40,107 nucleotides of DNA. Source: Verrucomicrobiaceae bacterium (lineage in GTDB: Bacteria > Verrucomicrobiota > Verrucomicrobiia > Verrucomicrobiales > Akkermansiaceae). The translations under genes were made by a program, and so were the position numbers. The notes beneath the pieces were generated by a model. That model did not search any database and was not told the origin of the DNA. It saw only the letters and a program-made list of their open reading frames with translations. This document shows positions 30,731 to 38,678 of the stretch, piece by piece. Each line of letters opens with the position of its first letter. Position 1 is the stretch's first letter. The stretch spans positions 1 through 40,107 of the forward strand of contig JAPOLH010000003.1 in assembly GCA_029977225.1 (NCBI GenBank). The letters run 5' to 3'.

Positions 30731-31483
30731 GTGAGCTTGCAGGTGGTGGTGGATTTTTCGGTGGTCGATGAGTCGGCCGACTGGCTTGTGGTCGACAAGC
30801 CAGCGCCCTTGATTGTGCATCCGGCCAACCGTAAGCCCGAGCCGACATTGCTTGGCGGTATTGAGCGCTTGTTGGCTTTCGAAATGGAAAATGGTGGGAA
30901 GCCGGCGATTGTGAACCGCTTGGACCGTGATACAAGCGGCTTGGTCTTGGTGGCCAAGCATACGCTTGCGGCGCGGGGGCTTGGCATGATTTTCGAACGG
31001 CGAGAGGTCGAAAAAGAATACCTTGCGATCGTGACAGGTTGGCCGGAAGAGGATGAGTGGGCCAATGTGCAGCCGATCTTGCGCGAGGGTGAGCTTGGGC
31101 CCGCCGCGATTTGGGTCAGGCAAGTGGTTCATCCTGGAGGCCGCGAATGCCTCACGCGATTCAAGGTCGAGCATCGATTTGAAATCGACGGGCGGCGTCA
31201 TGCCACAATCCGATGTTTTCCTGAAACCGGCCGGATGCATCAAATTCGCGTCCATTTGGCGTATGACGGACATCCGATTGTGGGCGACAAACTTTATTCG
31301 GGCGATGGTTCAGAATACCTTGAGTGGATGCGCGATGGATGGACTCCGGAACTGCAAAAGAAGCTGCTTTTGCCGCGACATGCCCTGCATGCGTCACGAC
31401 TTAGCTTGATGTGGAACGGTCGCATGATGGATTGGCGGATAGGTTTGCAGCGGACCTTGAGGCTTTTGTCAGGGGTGATGTGA
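30731..31483 (+). CDS. RluA-family pseudouridine synthase (GTG start)
   Basis: A 250-aa RNA pseudouridine synthase of the RluA/RluC/RluD family. It has DWLVVDKPAPLIVHPANR near residue 18, the catalytic motif NRLDRDTSGLVLVAK with the active Asp near residue 66 (Asn where His often precedes), EKEYLAIVTGWP, and the late motif TGRMHQIRVHLAYDGHPIVG. There is no S4 domain, so it is closer to RluA/TruC than to RluC or RluD; the target uridine cannot be assigned. The start is GTG at 30731. It lies 67 bp after the strong terminator, so it has its own promoter. Confidence 0.88.
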   Translation: MSLQVVVDFSVVDESADWLVVDKPAPLIVHPANRKPEPTLLGGIERLLAFEMENGGKPAIVNRLDRDTSGLVLVAKHTLAARGLGMIFERREVEKEYLAIVTGWPEEDEWANVQPILREGELGPAAIWVRQVVHPGGRECLTRFKVEHRFEIDGRRHATIRCFPETGRMHQIRVHLAYDGHPIVGDKLYSGDGSEYLEWMRDGWTPELQKKLLLPRHALHASRLSLMWNGRMMDWRIGLQRTLRLLSGVM

Positions 31484-31563
31484 GTGGTCATGACCCGCGT
31501 GTCATTGAGTGGAGTCGGCATGATGATGCGCAATGACTGAGCTGTGTGCCTAGCCGTTTTGCC

Positions 31564-32565
31564 TTACGGTTTTGGTTGATTACCGATCATGCGTTCTGCG
31601 AGTGCCTTCAATTCCGCGCATGGGATAGCGAAAGTTTCCGCGCGATTGGCACGTGCGATATTCATGCCAATGCAATGGCCGTGGAGATCGATCACCGGGC
31701 CGCCCATGGTCTGGCTATTGCCCATGACCGAGTGCTGAATCACTCGGGGGAATCCGCTGCGTCGTTTTGAAAAATCACCGCTCATTTCATCATTGGTATT
31801 TGCGGAGATGCCGAAAAGCTCGGCTTTTGCCGTGAGGCGGACATCGGCATTGGATGTTTTTCCTTGGCGGCTGAAGCTGATGCGTACTTTGTCGCCGACT
31901 TTGTGTTCATCGAGTGCTGCGGACAGGTCGTCGATTTTTTGAAGTGGCTTATTGTCGACTGCCACAATCACATCGCCTGCCTTGAGTCCGGCTTCATCGG
32001 CTCCGCCGCCGGGTGTGATTTTTTCAATTTCGAGGCGATTTGAAGGGTTTTTGATCACGATGCCGAGAGCAAGTCCGCCACTGGCTTGGATTTCGCGCGG
32101 ATTGGCGCTGATCATGCCGATATTTGCGCGACGCTGGGTGCGTGAGGTTGCGCCATTCACCACGACCCATGTGCCTTGAAGGGGATCTGCCGTGCTGGTG
32201 TAATTGATAGGAACCAGATTGGTCGCATCGACCTTGAGCAAAGCAACATCCCACTGCTCGTCGGTGCTGATGACATCGACTTTATCGAAGCGCTGTTGAT
32301 CGATCGTGACGGTGAGATTTGTTTTTTCGCGCAGTTCGCTGGCCTTGGTAAGCACATGCCCATTGGTGGAAACCACTACGCCGTAGGCGATTTTCGCCAT
32401 GCCTGCGCTGATAACCGCGCTGGATTTCTGAAGCACTTGGCGTTGTGCCTCGAACGCGGCGAGAGTTGTTTTCCCTGTGATGCGCAAATCCGTCTCGAGA
32501 TTTTGTTGGCCATAAGTCGGGCCAAGCAACATTGCGCCGATGATCATGAGGCGGTGTGAGATCAT
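31564..32565 (-). CDS. PDZ-containing pseudoprotease (HtrA-like fold)
   Basis: A 333-aa exported protein related to trypsin/HtrA proteases but apparently inactive. A signal peptide (MISHRLMIIGAMLLGPTYG) is followed by the first barrel, where the catalytic His of the usual TNAH is Ser76 (VLTKASEL); Asp106 is kept (WDVALLKVD). A PDZ domain (about residues 168-245; ITPGGGADEAGLKAGDVIVA) is inserted before the end of the second barrel, which then resumes with FPRVIQHSVMGNSQTMGGP and VIDLHGHCIGMNIARANRAE. Met287 stands where the nucleophilic Ser precedes GGP. The start overlaps the stop of the intact protease gene by 4 bp. It may act as a scaffold or regulator for that protease; this is inference. 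Confidence 0.83.
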   Translation of the reverse strand: MISHRLMIIGAMLLGPTYGQQNLETDLRITGKTTLAAFEAQRQVLQKSSAVISAGMAKIAYGVVVSTNGHVLTKASELREKTNLTVTIDQQRFDKVDVISTDEQWDVALLKVDATNLVPINYTSTADPLQGTWVVVNGATSRTQRRANIGMISANPREIQASGGLALGIVIKNPSNRLEIEKITPGGGADEAGLKAGDVIVAVDNKPLQKIDDLSAALDEHKVGDKVRISFSRQGKTSNADVRLTAKAELFGISANTNDEMSGDFSKRRSGFPRVIQHSVMGNSQTMGGPVIDLHGHCIGMNIARANRAETFAIPCAELKALAERMIGNQPKP

Positions 32566-33299
32566 CGGTTTTTTTCTGAAGTTACGGGTTTCTTCGCGAA
32601 GGGCCCATCTCCGAGAAATTCGGAATTCAAGAGTGCGCCCCATTGTTTCTCAAAGACCCCGATCGGCACATGCATGTTCACGACCAGTTGCGGGCCAACG
32701 CGTGAGTGAATGGCAATCAGTTTGCCGGACAGGTCGAAGAGAGGCCCCCCCGAGTCGCCACCGATCAGAATGCAGTCGGATTGAAGCGATTGATCGGCGA
32801 TGCGCACGATGCGGCCTGGGCGCAGGACGAGTCCGCGTTTCTTGTCGAAGCCGCCCGAGTGACCAAGCGCAAAGACCCAGTCGCCGAGTGTGTATGATTC
32901 CGATTTGTCGATTGAGACAAAAGGCCATGTGCCGGGATCGGTGATTCGGGCCATCGCTGCGTCGGAATCCGAGTCGAGGCCGAGCGTGACGGCGTTCACG
33001 CGTTTGCCGTCTTGCATGATGACCTGCACTTTTTTTCCAGGTGCTCCGCTGACATGAGCGGCGGTGAGAATGAGGCCGTCGGGTGAGACGATTACGCCTG
33101 TGCCAGAGCCCTCAGCGATTTCGATGGCGACCGTAGCCGCGCTGGCTCGTGGCAGGGCGCTGGTGACGGCGTTTTGAATCGCGAGAAGATCCTCATGGTT
33201 TTCTGGCGCGGGTTTATCGTTGATCGGTGCACGATCGGCCATCGTGGCAGTGAGGCAAAGTGCCTGAGCGATGACGATTCGTGTGAGGTGGCGGATCAT
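32562..33299 (-). CDS. Secreted trypsin-like serine protease without PDZ domain
   Basis: A 245-aa exported S1-type protease. The N-terminus is a signal peptide (MIRHLTRIVIAQALCLTATMA). The catalytic triad is intact: His82 in GLILTAAHVSG, Asp113 in DSDSDAAMARI and Ser183 in IGGDSGGPLFDLSG. It resembles an HtrA protease domain but ends about 60 residues after the Ser with no PDZ domain, and instead a basic tail (FAKKPVTSEKNR). Start ATG 33299 is chosen for the signal peptide. Its stop overlaps the start of the PDZ pseudoprotease (ATGA), implying coupled production. It is probably periplasmic; the target is unknown. Confidence 0.9.
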   Translation of the reverse strand: MIRHLTRIVIAQALCLTATMADRAPINDKPAPENHEDLLAIQNAVTSALPRASAATVAIEIAEGSGTGVIVSPDGLILTAAHVSGAPGKKVQVIMQDGKRVNAVTLGLDSDSDAAMARITDPGTWPFVSIDKSESYTLGDWVFALGHSGGFDKKRGLVLRPGRIVRIADQSLQSDCILIGGDSGGPLFDLSGKLIAIHSRVGPQLVVNMHVPIGVFEKQWGALLNSEFLGDGPFAKKPVTSEKNR

Positions 33300-33348
33300 C
33301 GTTTGCCGCACACTAGATGCTTCGTTGGATATCTGCAACCCGCTTGGT

Positions 33349-34269
33349 TCAGGCAAAGCGGCCTGGTTTTCTACCTCTTAGGTATTCCATGGCGGACATG
33401 CGTTTGCCGCCTTCGGGTTGCACGGTAGTAAGTTCGAGCGAGCTATCGCCGCAGCCGACCATGAGCCTGCCCTCTTCGCACGAAACTTCCGCGGGTTTGA
33501 GCGGAGTGTTTGAAATGTGGGTGGGTGGAAAAATTTTGAGGCGTTTGGCTAATCCATTTTCGACGACTGTCGTGTAGGTGCCTGGCCATGGATCGTAGGC
33601 GCGGATGCGTCGCTCGAGGTGGGCAGCAGACATAAGCCAATCGAGTTTGCCGTCATCGCGTTCGAGTTTCGGCACATGGCTGACTTGTTCCGGATTTTGC
33701 GGGGTGCGCGTTGCGGTGTCATCGGCCAAGCTTGCGAGTGTTTCGTCAAGCACCGGTATGGCGAGCTGGGCGAGGCGATCGTGCAGGCTGCCGCCGGTTT
33801 CGTCGGGCCCGATGGAGATTGATTTTGCGACGATCATGTCGCCGGCGTCGAGTTCGCGCACGACATGCATCGATGTGATGCCCGTTTCGGTGTCACCTGC
33901 GTCGATGGCGGCTTGGATGCATGCGGCGCCCCGGTACTTTGGTAGGAGCGATGCGTGGAGGTTAATGATTGCCAGTTTCGGCAGGGTGAGAACGTCGTTT
34001 TTGAGGATTTGCCCGTATGCCATCACGACGAGGATGTCGGGATTCATAGCGGCGATCTCTGCCGCGGCGTCGCCGATTTTCTTGGGTTGGAGCACGGGGA
34101 TGCCCGCTTCGATGGCGACGGTCTTGATGGCTGGCGGGTGCATTTGCTGATGCCTGCCCACCGGCTTGTCCGGCTGTGTTACCAAGGCCAACGGTTTTGG
34201 GCCCACATCGAGAAGGTGACGAAAGGCCGGCAGCGCGATGTCTCCTGTGGCGATGAAAACCAACCTCAT
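33349..34269 (-). CDS. fmt: Methionyl-tRNA formyltransferase
   Basis: Fmt formylates Met-tRNAi using 10-formyl-tetrahydrofolate, needed for bacterial initiation. The 306-aa product has MRLVFIATGDIALPAFRHLL at the start, VVMAYGQIL, and the catalytic stretch INLHASLLPKYRGAACIQAA around residue 105, with the conserved Asn, His and later Asp (VRELDAGDMI). The family usually has GAAPI.W; here it is GAACIQ. A C-terminal tRNA-binding domain begins near residue 205 (RIRAYDPWPGTYTTV). No def gene is adjacent. It lies 49 bp before the protease pair. Confidence 0.95.
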   Translation of the reverse strand: MRLVFIATGDIALPAFRHLLDVGPKPLALVTQPDKPVGRHQQMHPPAIKTVAIEAGIPVLQPKKIGDAAAEIAAMNPDILVVMAYGQILKNDVLTLPKLAIINLHASLLPKYRGAACIQAAIDAGDTETGITSMHVVRELDAGDMIVAKSISIGPDETGGSLHDRLAQLAIPVLDETLASLADDTATRTPQNPEQVSHVPKLERDDGKLDWLMSAAHLERRIRAYDPWPGTYTTVVENGLAKRLKIFPPTHISNTPLKPAEVSCEEGRLMVGCGDSSLELTTVQPEGGKRMSAMEYLRGRKPGRFA

Positions 34270-34312
34270 GTACGTGTGATAAAATACAGGCGATGGAGCC
34301 CGCGATCCGGAA

Positions 34313-34948
34313 TCAGATCAACTGTTTGGAGGTTTCCTGATAGAATGGCAGCTTCGTGACTTGCTGGATGATTTCGGAAAGCACCTTGACCGGTTGTTGG
34401 GTGGCATCGATGTCGGTAATTATCGATGAGGAATAAAATTCCAGGATCGGTTTGGTTTCCGCCTCGTAGGTGGCGATGCGTTGGTTGATTACCACATCGC
34501 TTGCGTCGTCGATGCGGTTGTCCTTGAGGGCGCGTTTGCGCATGCGTCGGGCGAGTTCGTCGCGGTTTGGGCAGGAGAGGTGGATGACACGTTGGACGTC
34601 GACATGTTGGCTGAGGAGTTCCGCTTGGCGAACATTGCGCGGGATGCCATCGAGCACGAGGAGATCAATGTCGGGCTTGTAGATGTAGGTATCGGCGAGG
34701 TTGTCGATTTGGGCTTTCCAGAGGCTGATGGTTAGCTCGTCGGGCACCAATTCGCCACGGCTTGAGTATTCGACGAATTTCATACCAAGGGGGGTGCGGG
34801 TATCCAGTGAGCGGAAAACATCTCCGCAGGCGCAATGAAAGAAGCGGGGAATGGTGCCCAGAATTTTTCCTTGGGTACCCTTGCCGGAGCCTGGGGCGCC
34901 GAGGATGAGTATGGCTGGATTGCGGGTGAATTCGTCGGAGCGGCTCAT
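34313..34948 (-). CDS. Adenylate-kinase-like nucleoside monophosphate kinase
   Basis: A 211-aa cytoplasmic kinase of the adenylate kinase family, transferring phosphate between ATP and an NMP. It has the P-loop ILGAPGSGKGTQGKIL (residues 15-30), the NMP-binding GDVFRSL, the DGIPRNVRQAELL motif near residue 100 (DGFPRT in standard Adk) and the short-LID region RRMRKRALKDNRIDDASDVV with conserved Arg and Asp residues. The LID lacks Zn-binding Cys. The changes at DGFPR and the short LID fit eukaryotic-type (AK1-like) or divergent Adk; whether this is the main adenylate kinase of the cell is unclear. Confidence 0.85.
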   Translation of the reverse strand: MSRSDEFTRNPAILILGAPGSGKGTQGKILGTIPRFFHCACGDVFRSLDTRTPLGMKFVEYSSRGELVPDELTISLWKAQIDNLADTYIYKPDIDLLVLDGIPRNVRQAELLSQHVDVQRVIHLSCPNRDELARRMRKRALKDNRIDDASDVVINQRIATYEAETKPILEFYSSSIITDIDATQQPVKVLSEIIQQVTKLPFYQETSKQLI

Positions 34949-34998
34949 TTTTGGAAAGTGATGATTTAGCGATAATAAAGTCAGCCGGCAAGGATGAA

Positions 34999-35904
34999 TC
35001 AGCGTCGATCGAAGGCGATGAAGAGTAAAACGGGAGCCAGCATGGCCACATCTGCCAGCACACGCATGGCGTCCATCGACAGGCTTGAGCGCATGCGATT
35101 GAGCATGTAGAGCAGAGCAGCACCGGTGAGGATCGAGTAAAAGAAGGGCCGGCTTGAGCCGTTTTGATCGAGGATCGCGCTGGCAAGAGCGGTGGCCGCC
35201 AAAAGTGTGAGGGGGAGCGTAAGCGAAAGTTCGTCGCTGGCTTTGGTTTCCGTGTCGGGTGAGCGGTTGGCGTGTTCCCAGATGTCGATTGCGGATATGT
35301 TAAGCACGCAGAGGGTGGCGAAGCTGATGAATTCGCGGGATCCGATCATTTCCCAGAGGTCGAATCCGGATCGATACAGCTGGGCGAACATTGCGGTGCC
35401 AAAGGCGAATGCGAATCCTGCGATGATGTTTTTTGCGTGGGCAACTTCTTGTTCGTCCTGGATGGCGAGCATCGAGACGCCGAAAAATCCGGCGACCAGC
35501 AATCCGCCAGGCATCAGCTTCGCATAGATCGACATCGGCATTCTTGAGATCACGAGTGCAAGCGTGAGGCCAGCCGAGATGATCAGTGCGGTGGTAAAAA
35601 ATTTCCGGTGTTGCTGGTGGAAGCGGTGGCGGATTGAAAGCTTAGGAGATTTTTCTCCAAGGATGGAAAGATCGAGCAGGCGGTCGGCGATGTAGATCGC
35701 CCATGTGGCAAGGCCGAGAACGAGATAGGATTCCCATGGGAGGTAGCCAAGGCGCCAGGTTTGTGCGAACACATAAAGCCATGCAATGGCGACAAGCGGG
35801 GCATCGAGGCTCAGCAGGTTGGGTAGAAGCCACAGCGGCTTTCGGGGCTCGGCAGGCACGTTGGGCCAAGATTCGCAAGCGATCGGTTGAACGCAAGCGC
35901 GCAT
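34999..35904 (-). CDS. UbiA-like polytopic membrane protein
   Basis: A 301-aa inner-membrane protein with about eight hydrophobic helices and no assigned function. ATWAIYIADRLLDLSIL near residue 68 and RHRFHQQHRKFF after it resemble the first Asp-rich helix and following loop of UbiA-type prenyltransferases, and NISAIDIWEHANRSPD near residue 205 may stand for the second Asp motif; both are divergent from NDxxDxxxD. I have a recollection of similar uncharacterised proteins in PVC genomes. Prenyl transfer is therefore a guess. It starts 17 bp after the DJ-1 gene and ends 50 bp before the adenylate-kinase-like gene. Confidence 0.6.
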   Translation of the reverse strand: MRACVQPIACESWPNVPAEPRKPLWLLPNLLSLDAPLVAIAWLYVFAQTWRLGYLPWESYLVLGLATWAIYIADRLLDLSILGEKSPKLSIRHRFHQQHRKFFTTALIISAGLTLALVISRMPMSIYAKLMPGGLLVAGFFGVSMLAIQDEQEVAHAKNIIAGFAFAFGTAMFAQLYRSGFDLWEMIGSREFISFATLCVLNISAIDIWEHANRSPDTETKASDELSLTLPLTLLAATALASAILDQNGSSRPFFYSILTGAALLYMLNRMRSSLSMDAMRVLADVAMLAPVLLFIAFDRR

Positions 35905-35921
35905 TCGCCGCGAGTGTGGAA

Positions 35922-36458
35922 TCAGGCCATGATTTCCTCGGTCACATCGCTGGCAGCTTTGGCGCCGAGCAGGTGCTTGACGATTGCCATGGAGAAATCA
36001 AGGGCCGTGCCTGCGCCACGTGAGGTGATGATCTGCCCATCGACGACGACGCGATCGTCGAGACCGCCGCCGAGTTCATCGCGGACGGAGTGATAGGCCG
36101 TGAATTTTTTTCCTGCGAGAAGACCGGCATCCATGAGCACGAGTGGTGCGGCGCAGATTGCAGCGACCGGTTTGTGTTTTGCGGCGAATTGGGCGGCCAG
36201 CTTTGCGGCGCGTCCGTCGCTGCGCAATGCAGCCACGCCCGGGCCACCGGGGATGAGTAGAAGATCAAATTCCGATGCATCGACATCATCGAGCATCGCA
36301 TCCGCTTCGAGGCGCATGCCTTGTTTGCCGGTGGCGGTTTTGCTGGCAAGCGCAGCGATGGTCACTTTGATGTCGGCGCGGCGCAGGACATCGACAGGGG
36401 TGACGGTTTCAATTTCTTCGAAGCCGTCGATGAGCAGGCAGAGTACCGATTTTTTCAT
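35922..36458 (-). CDS. DJ-1/PfpI family protein (YajL-like)
   Basis: A 178-aa cytoplasmic protein of the DJ-1/ThiJ/PfpI superfamily; characterised relatives act as glyoxalase/deglycase-like or stress-protective proteins. The conserved acidic residue is in LLIDGFEEIETVTPVDVLRR at the N-terminus, LLLIPGGPGVAALR lies near residue 68, and the reactive Cys elbow is AAICAAPLVL near residue 102. The length and the GFEEIE start place it close to YajL/DJ-1 rather than PfpI proteases. It lies 24 bp after trpS and 17 bp before the UbiA-like gene. Confidence 0.92.
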   Translation of the reverse strand: MKKSVLCLLIDGFEEIETVTPVDVLRRADIKVTIAALASKTATGKQGMRLEADAMLDDVDASEFDLLLIPGGPGVAALRSDGRAAKLAAQFAAKHKPVAAICAAPLVLMDAGLLAGKKFTAYHSVRDELGGGLDDRVVVDGQIITSRGAGTALDFSMAIVKHLLGAKAASDVTEEIMA

Positions 36459-36482
36459 GATGAATTTCTTGGATTGGTGGAT

Positions 36483-37448
36483 TCAAAGAAGGCCGACCGC
36501 GCGGCGGACACGTTGCAGAACCTTGGCAGCCTCGGCGCGTGCGCGCTCCGCTCCATCGGCGAGGATTTTTTCAACATAGCTCGGATCTTGAGAAATCGCG
36601 AGCCGCCTTTCGCGCATCGGTGCAAAGTAATCCCAGTAGGCATCGGCGAGGCGTTTCTTGAGATCGCCATAGCCGATGCCTCCGCGTTCGTGGTCGGCTA
36701 CCATCGTCGCGTAATCCGCCTCGCTGGCAAACAGCCGGTACAGTGCGAGGATGATCGAGTTTTCCACCGGTTTGGGATCTTCCACGGGGGTGGAGTCGGT
36801 GGTGATTTTCATGATGAGCTTGCGAAGAGTTTTTTCCTCGCCGAAGAGCGGCAGTGTGTTTTGGTAGCTCTTGCTCATTTTGCGTCCGTCGAGGCCGATG
36901 ACGATGGCAGTTTCCTCGCGGATGATTGGCTCGGGAAGCACTGCGGTGCCTTCGCCGTAAGTGTCGTTGAGCTTCACTGCGAGATCGCGTGTGACTTCCA
37001 GGTGTTGTTTCTGGTCTTTGCCGACAGGGACCTTGTTCGAATCGTAGAGCAAAATGTCTGCAGCCATGAGGACCGGATAGGCGAAAAGCGCGTGGTTCGG
37101 TGCGATGCCTTGGGCGGTTTTGTCTTTGTACGAGTGGCATTTTGCCAGCAGGCTCATCGGGCAGATCGTCGAGAGGATCCACGCGAGTTCGTTGACCTCT
37201 GGCACGGCGCTTTGACGGAAGAATACCGCCTTTGCGGGGTCGAGTCCGCAGGCGAGAAAGTCGATGGCGAGTTCGCGGACATTTTCGCGCAATGCGGCGG
37301 CGTCGTGGGAGGAGGTCATCGCATGGTAATCGGCGATGAAGTAGAATGCTTCGCCCTGGTCTTGAAGGCGAACGGCTGGCTCCATGGCGCCGAAATAATT
37401 TCCGACATGGAGTTTGCCGCTGGGTTGAAGGCCGGTGAGGATTCGCAT
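36483..37448 (-). CDS. trpS: Tryptophanyl-tRNA synthetase
   Basis: TrpS charges tRNA-Trp; it is a class I synthetase. The 321-aa product begins MRILTGLQPSGKLHVGNYFG, in which PSGKLHVGN is the HIGH-type motif, and has the KMSKS motif in GLDGRKMSKSYQNTLPLFG near residue 195. YPVLMAADILLYDSNKVPVG near residue 127 is the tryptophan-pocket region. The start at 37448 is used because family members begin right before this strand; the 15 earlier residues in the track are unlikely. Downstream genes follow closely on the same strand. Confidence 0.97.
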   Translation of the reverse strand: MRILTGLQPSGKLHVGNYFGAMEPAVRLQDQGEAFYFIADYHAMTSSHDAAALRENVRELAIDFLACGLDPAKAVFFRQSAVPEVNELAWILSTICPMSLLAKCHSYKDKTAQGIAPNHALFAYPVLMAADILLYDSNKVPVGKDQKQHLEVTRDLAVKLNDTYGEGTAVLPEPIIREETAIVIGLDGRKMSKSYQNTLPLFGEEKTLRKLIMKITTDSTPVEDPKPVENSIILALYRLFASEADYATMVADHERGGIGYGDLKKRLADAYWDYFAPMRERRLAISQDPSYVEKILADGAERARAEAAKVLQRVRRAVGLL

Positions 37449-37504
37449 CGGCGGTGAGCATGGATTCCGTCGCTTGATTCGGTCAAGCGGCATGCTTCAC
37501 GGGA

Positions 37505-38659
37505 TCAGTCATCGCTGAAAAGGGTCTCGACCAATGCCAAGCATTTCGGCCCGGGCATGACGCCGAGGTTCATTTGGTTCATGACATAGGCGAAGGAAAT
37601 GCCGGAATCCGGGTCGGCCAGTGCGTGACTGCCGCCAGCGCCGGGGTGGCCGAATGCGTGAGGTGAGGGGCCAAAAATTTGGCGGATTTTTTGGCCATTG
37701 GCATCGAGTGGGTCGAGTTGCGCGCCGCAGGAAAAGGTGGTGGGGCGGAGTAGGACGCGATCGTCGCCGGATGTCAGCGGCGTCGTAAGTGCCATGCGGA
37801 TGGCTGGGGTGAGCGGGCTTTCAATGTGGCCGAGGATCGCTTGATAGAATTTTGCGAGCGCTGTGGCCGTGCCGATGCCGCCGAGTGCGGGAAAGCCAGC
37901 CGACCAGGCCTTGGGGGAATTCATTTCTTGGATCGAGTGAAGCCCTCGTGGCGAGGTGAAGGCACGGCGGGTTGGTGAGTTTGGTGAGTTGAGTTGTTGG
38001 TAGAATGGGTCGGTGGTTTCCGCATGGCCGGCTTTGCCGGGGTAGAGTCTCGCGACGCGATGGTGCTCGCTTTCGGGCAGGCCGATCCAGAAATCGAGGC
38101 CGAGTGGTTCTGCGATTTTTTCGCGCCAGTATTGGCCGAGGGTTTGACCGGTGAGTCGGCGCAGAGGTTCGTCGGTGAGTGCGCCGAATGTGCGTGGGTG
38201 GTAGGCGTGACCACTGCCGAGCGGCCATGTGGGAATTTGACTTTCGATCGCAGCGACCACGGCGGTGTGGTCATGCACATCGGCGTCATGATCGAGGATG
38301 GCGAGGCCGCATTGGTGGGAGAGGAGGTGGGAAAAATTTGCGTTGGTAACGGGAAAATTTTTCCACACCTCGCGCACGGGGGTGTGCTCATTCAGGCCGT
38401 GATTGGCAAGGGCGAGCAGCAAGGTCGCGGCGGAAGGAACTTTGGTGGCGGAGTAGACCGGGATGAGGGTTTGATCGTTCCATGGCCGGAGCTGTTCCTT
38501 TTCGCACCAGCCGGCGGCTTGAGATAACAACTCATGGCCGCGCCACCAGATGCTGATCGATGCGCCGATCTCGCCGTGCGTGCGAAAATTGTTTTCGAAG
38601 ACCTCGAGAACGGCTCCCAGCTTGGATGGACTCAATGCCACGTGCGGGTTATGGCTCAC
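37505..38659 (-). CDS. Beta-lactamase-fold serine hydrolase (class C / EstB-like)
   Basis: A 384-aa serine hydrolase of the beta-lactamase/transpeptidase-like family. The nucleophile motif SxxK is in PVYSATKVPSAATLLLALAN near residue 70, the Tyr motif probably in HAYHPRTFGALTDEPLRRL near residue 154, and the C-terminal motif HPGAGGSHALADPDSGISFA near residue 340 replaces KTG. There is no signal peptide, so it is likely cytoplasmic, fitting family VIII esterases or LACTB-like proteins rather than a true beta-lactamase. The substrate is unknown. It begins 19 bp after the AI-2E-type transporter gene. Confidence 0.88.
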   Translation of the reverse strand: MSHNPHVALSPSKLGAVLEVFENNFRTHGEIGASISIWWRGHELLSQAAGWCEKEQLRPWNDQTLIPVYSATKVPSAATLLLALANHGLNEHTPVREVWKNFPVTNANFSHLLSHQCGLAILDHDADVHDHTAVVAAIESQIPTWPLGSGHAYHPRTFGALTDEPLRRLTGQTLGQYWREKIAEPLGLDFWIGLPESEHHRVARLYPGKAGHAETTDPFYQQLNSPNSPTRRAFTSPRGLHSIQEMNSPKAWSAGFPALGGIGTATALAKFYQAILGHIESPLTPAIRMALTTPLTSGDDRVLLRPTTFSCGAQLDPLDANGQKIRQIFGPSPHAFGHPGAGGSHALADPDSGISFAYVMNQMNLGVMPGPKCLALVETLFSDD

Positions 38660-38678
38660 ACGGCGTGCGGCGCAATGC

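Noticed and set aside
31501-31537. Inverted repeat GTCATTG / CAATGAC between the RluA-like gene and the pseudoprotease gene
   Set aside because: Seven base pairs with a 23-nt loop and no T-run is too weak to call a terminator.
36321-37457. 378-aa plus-strand ORF
   Set aside because: It is antisense to trpS, whose motifs and length are complete; the long open frame reflects high-GC codon bias on the other strand, and it has no recognisable domain.
37505-38659. Antibiotic-resistance beta-lactamase
   Set aside because: It lacks a signal peptide and the KTG motif, so a general serine hydrolase/esterase call is safer.
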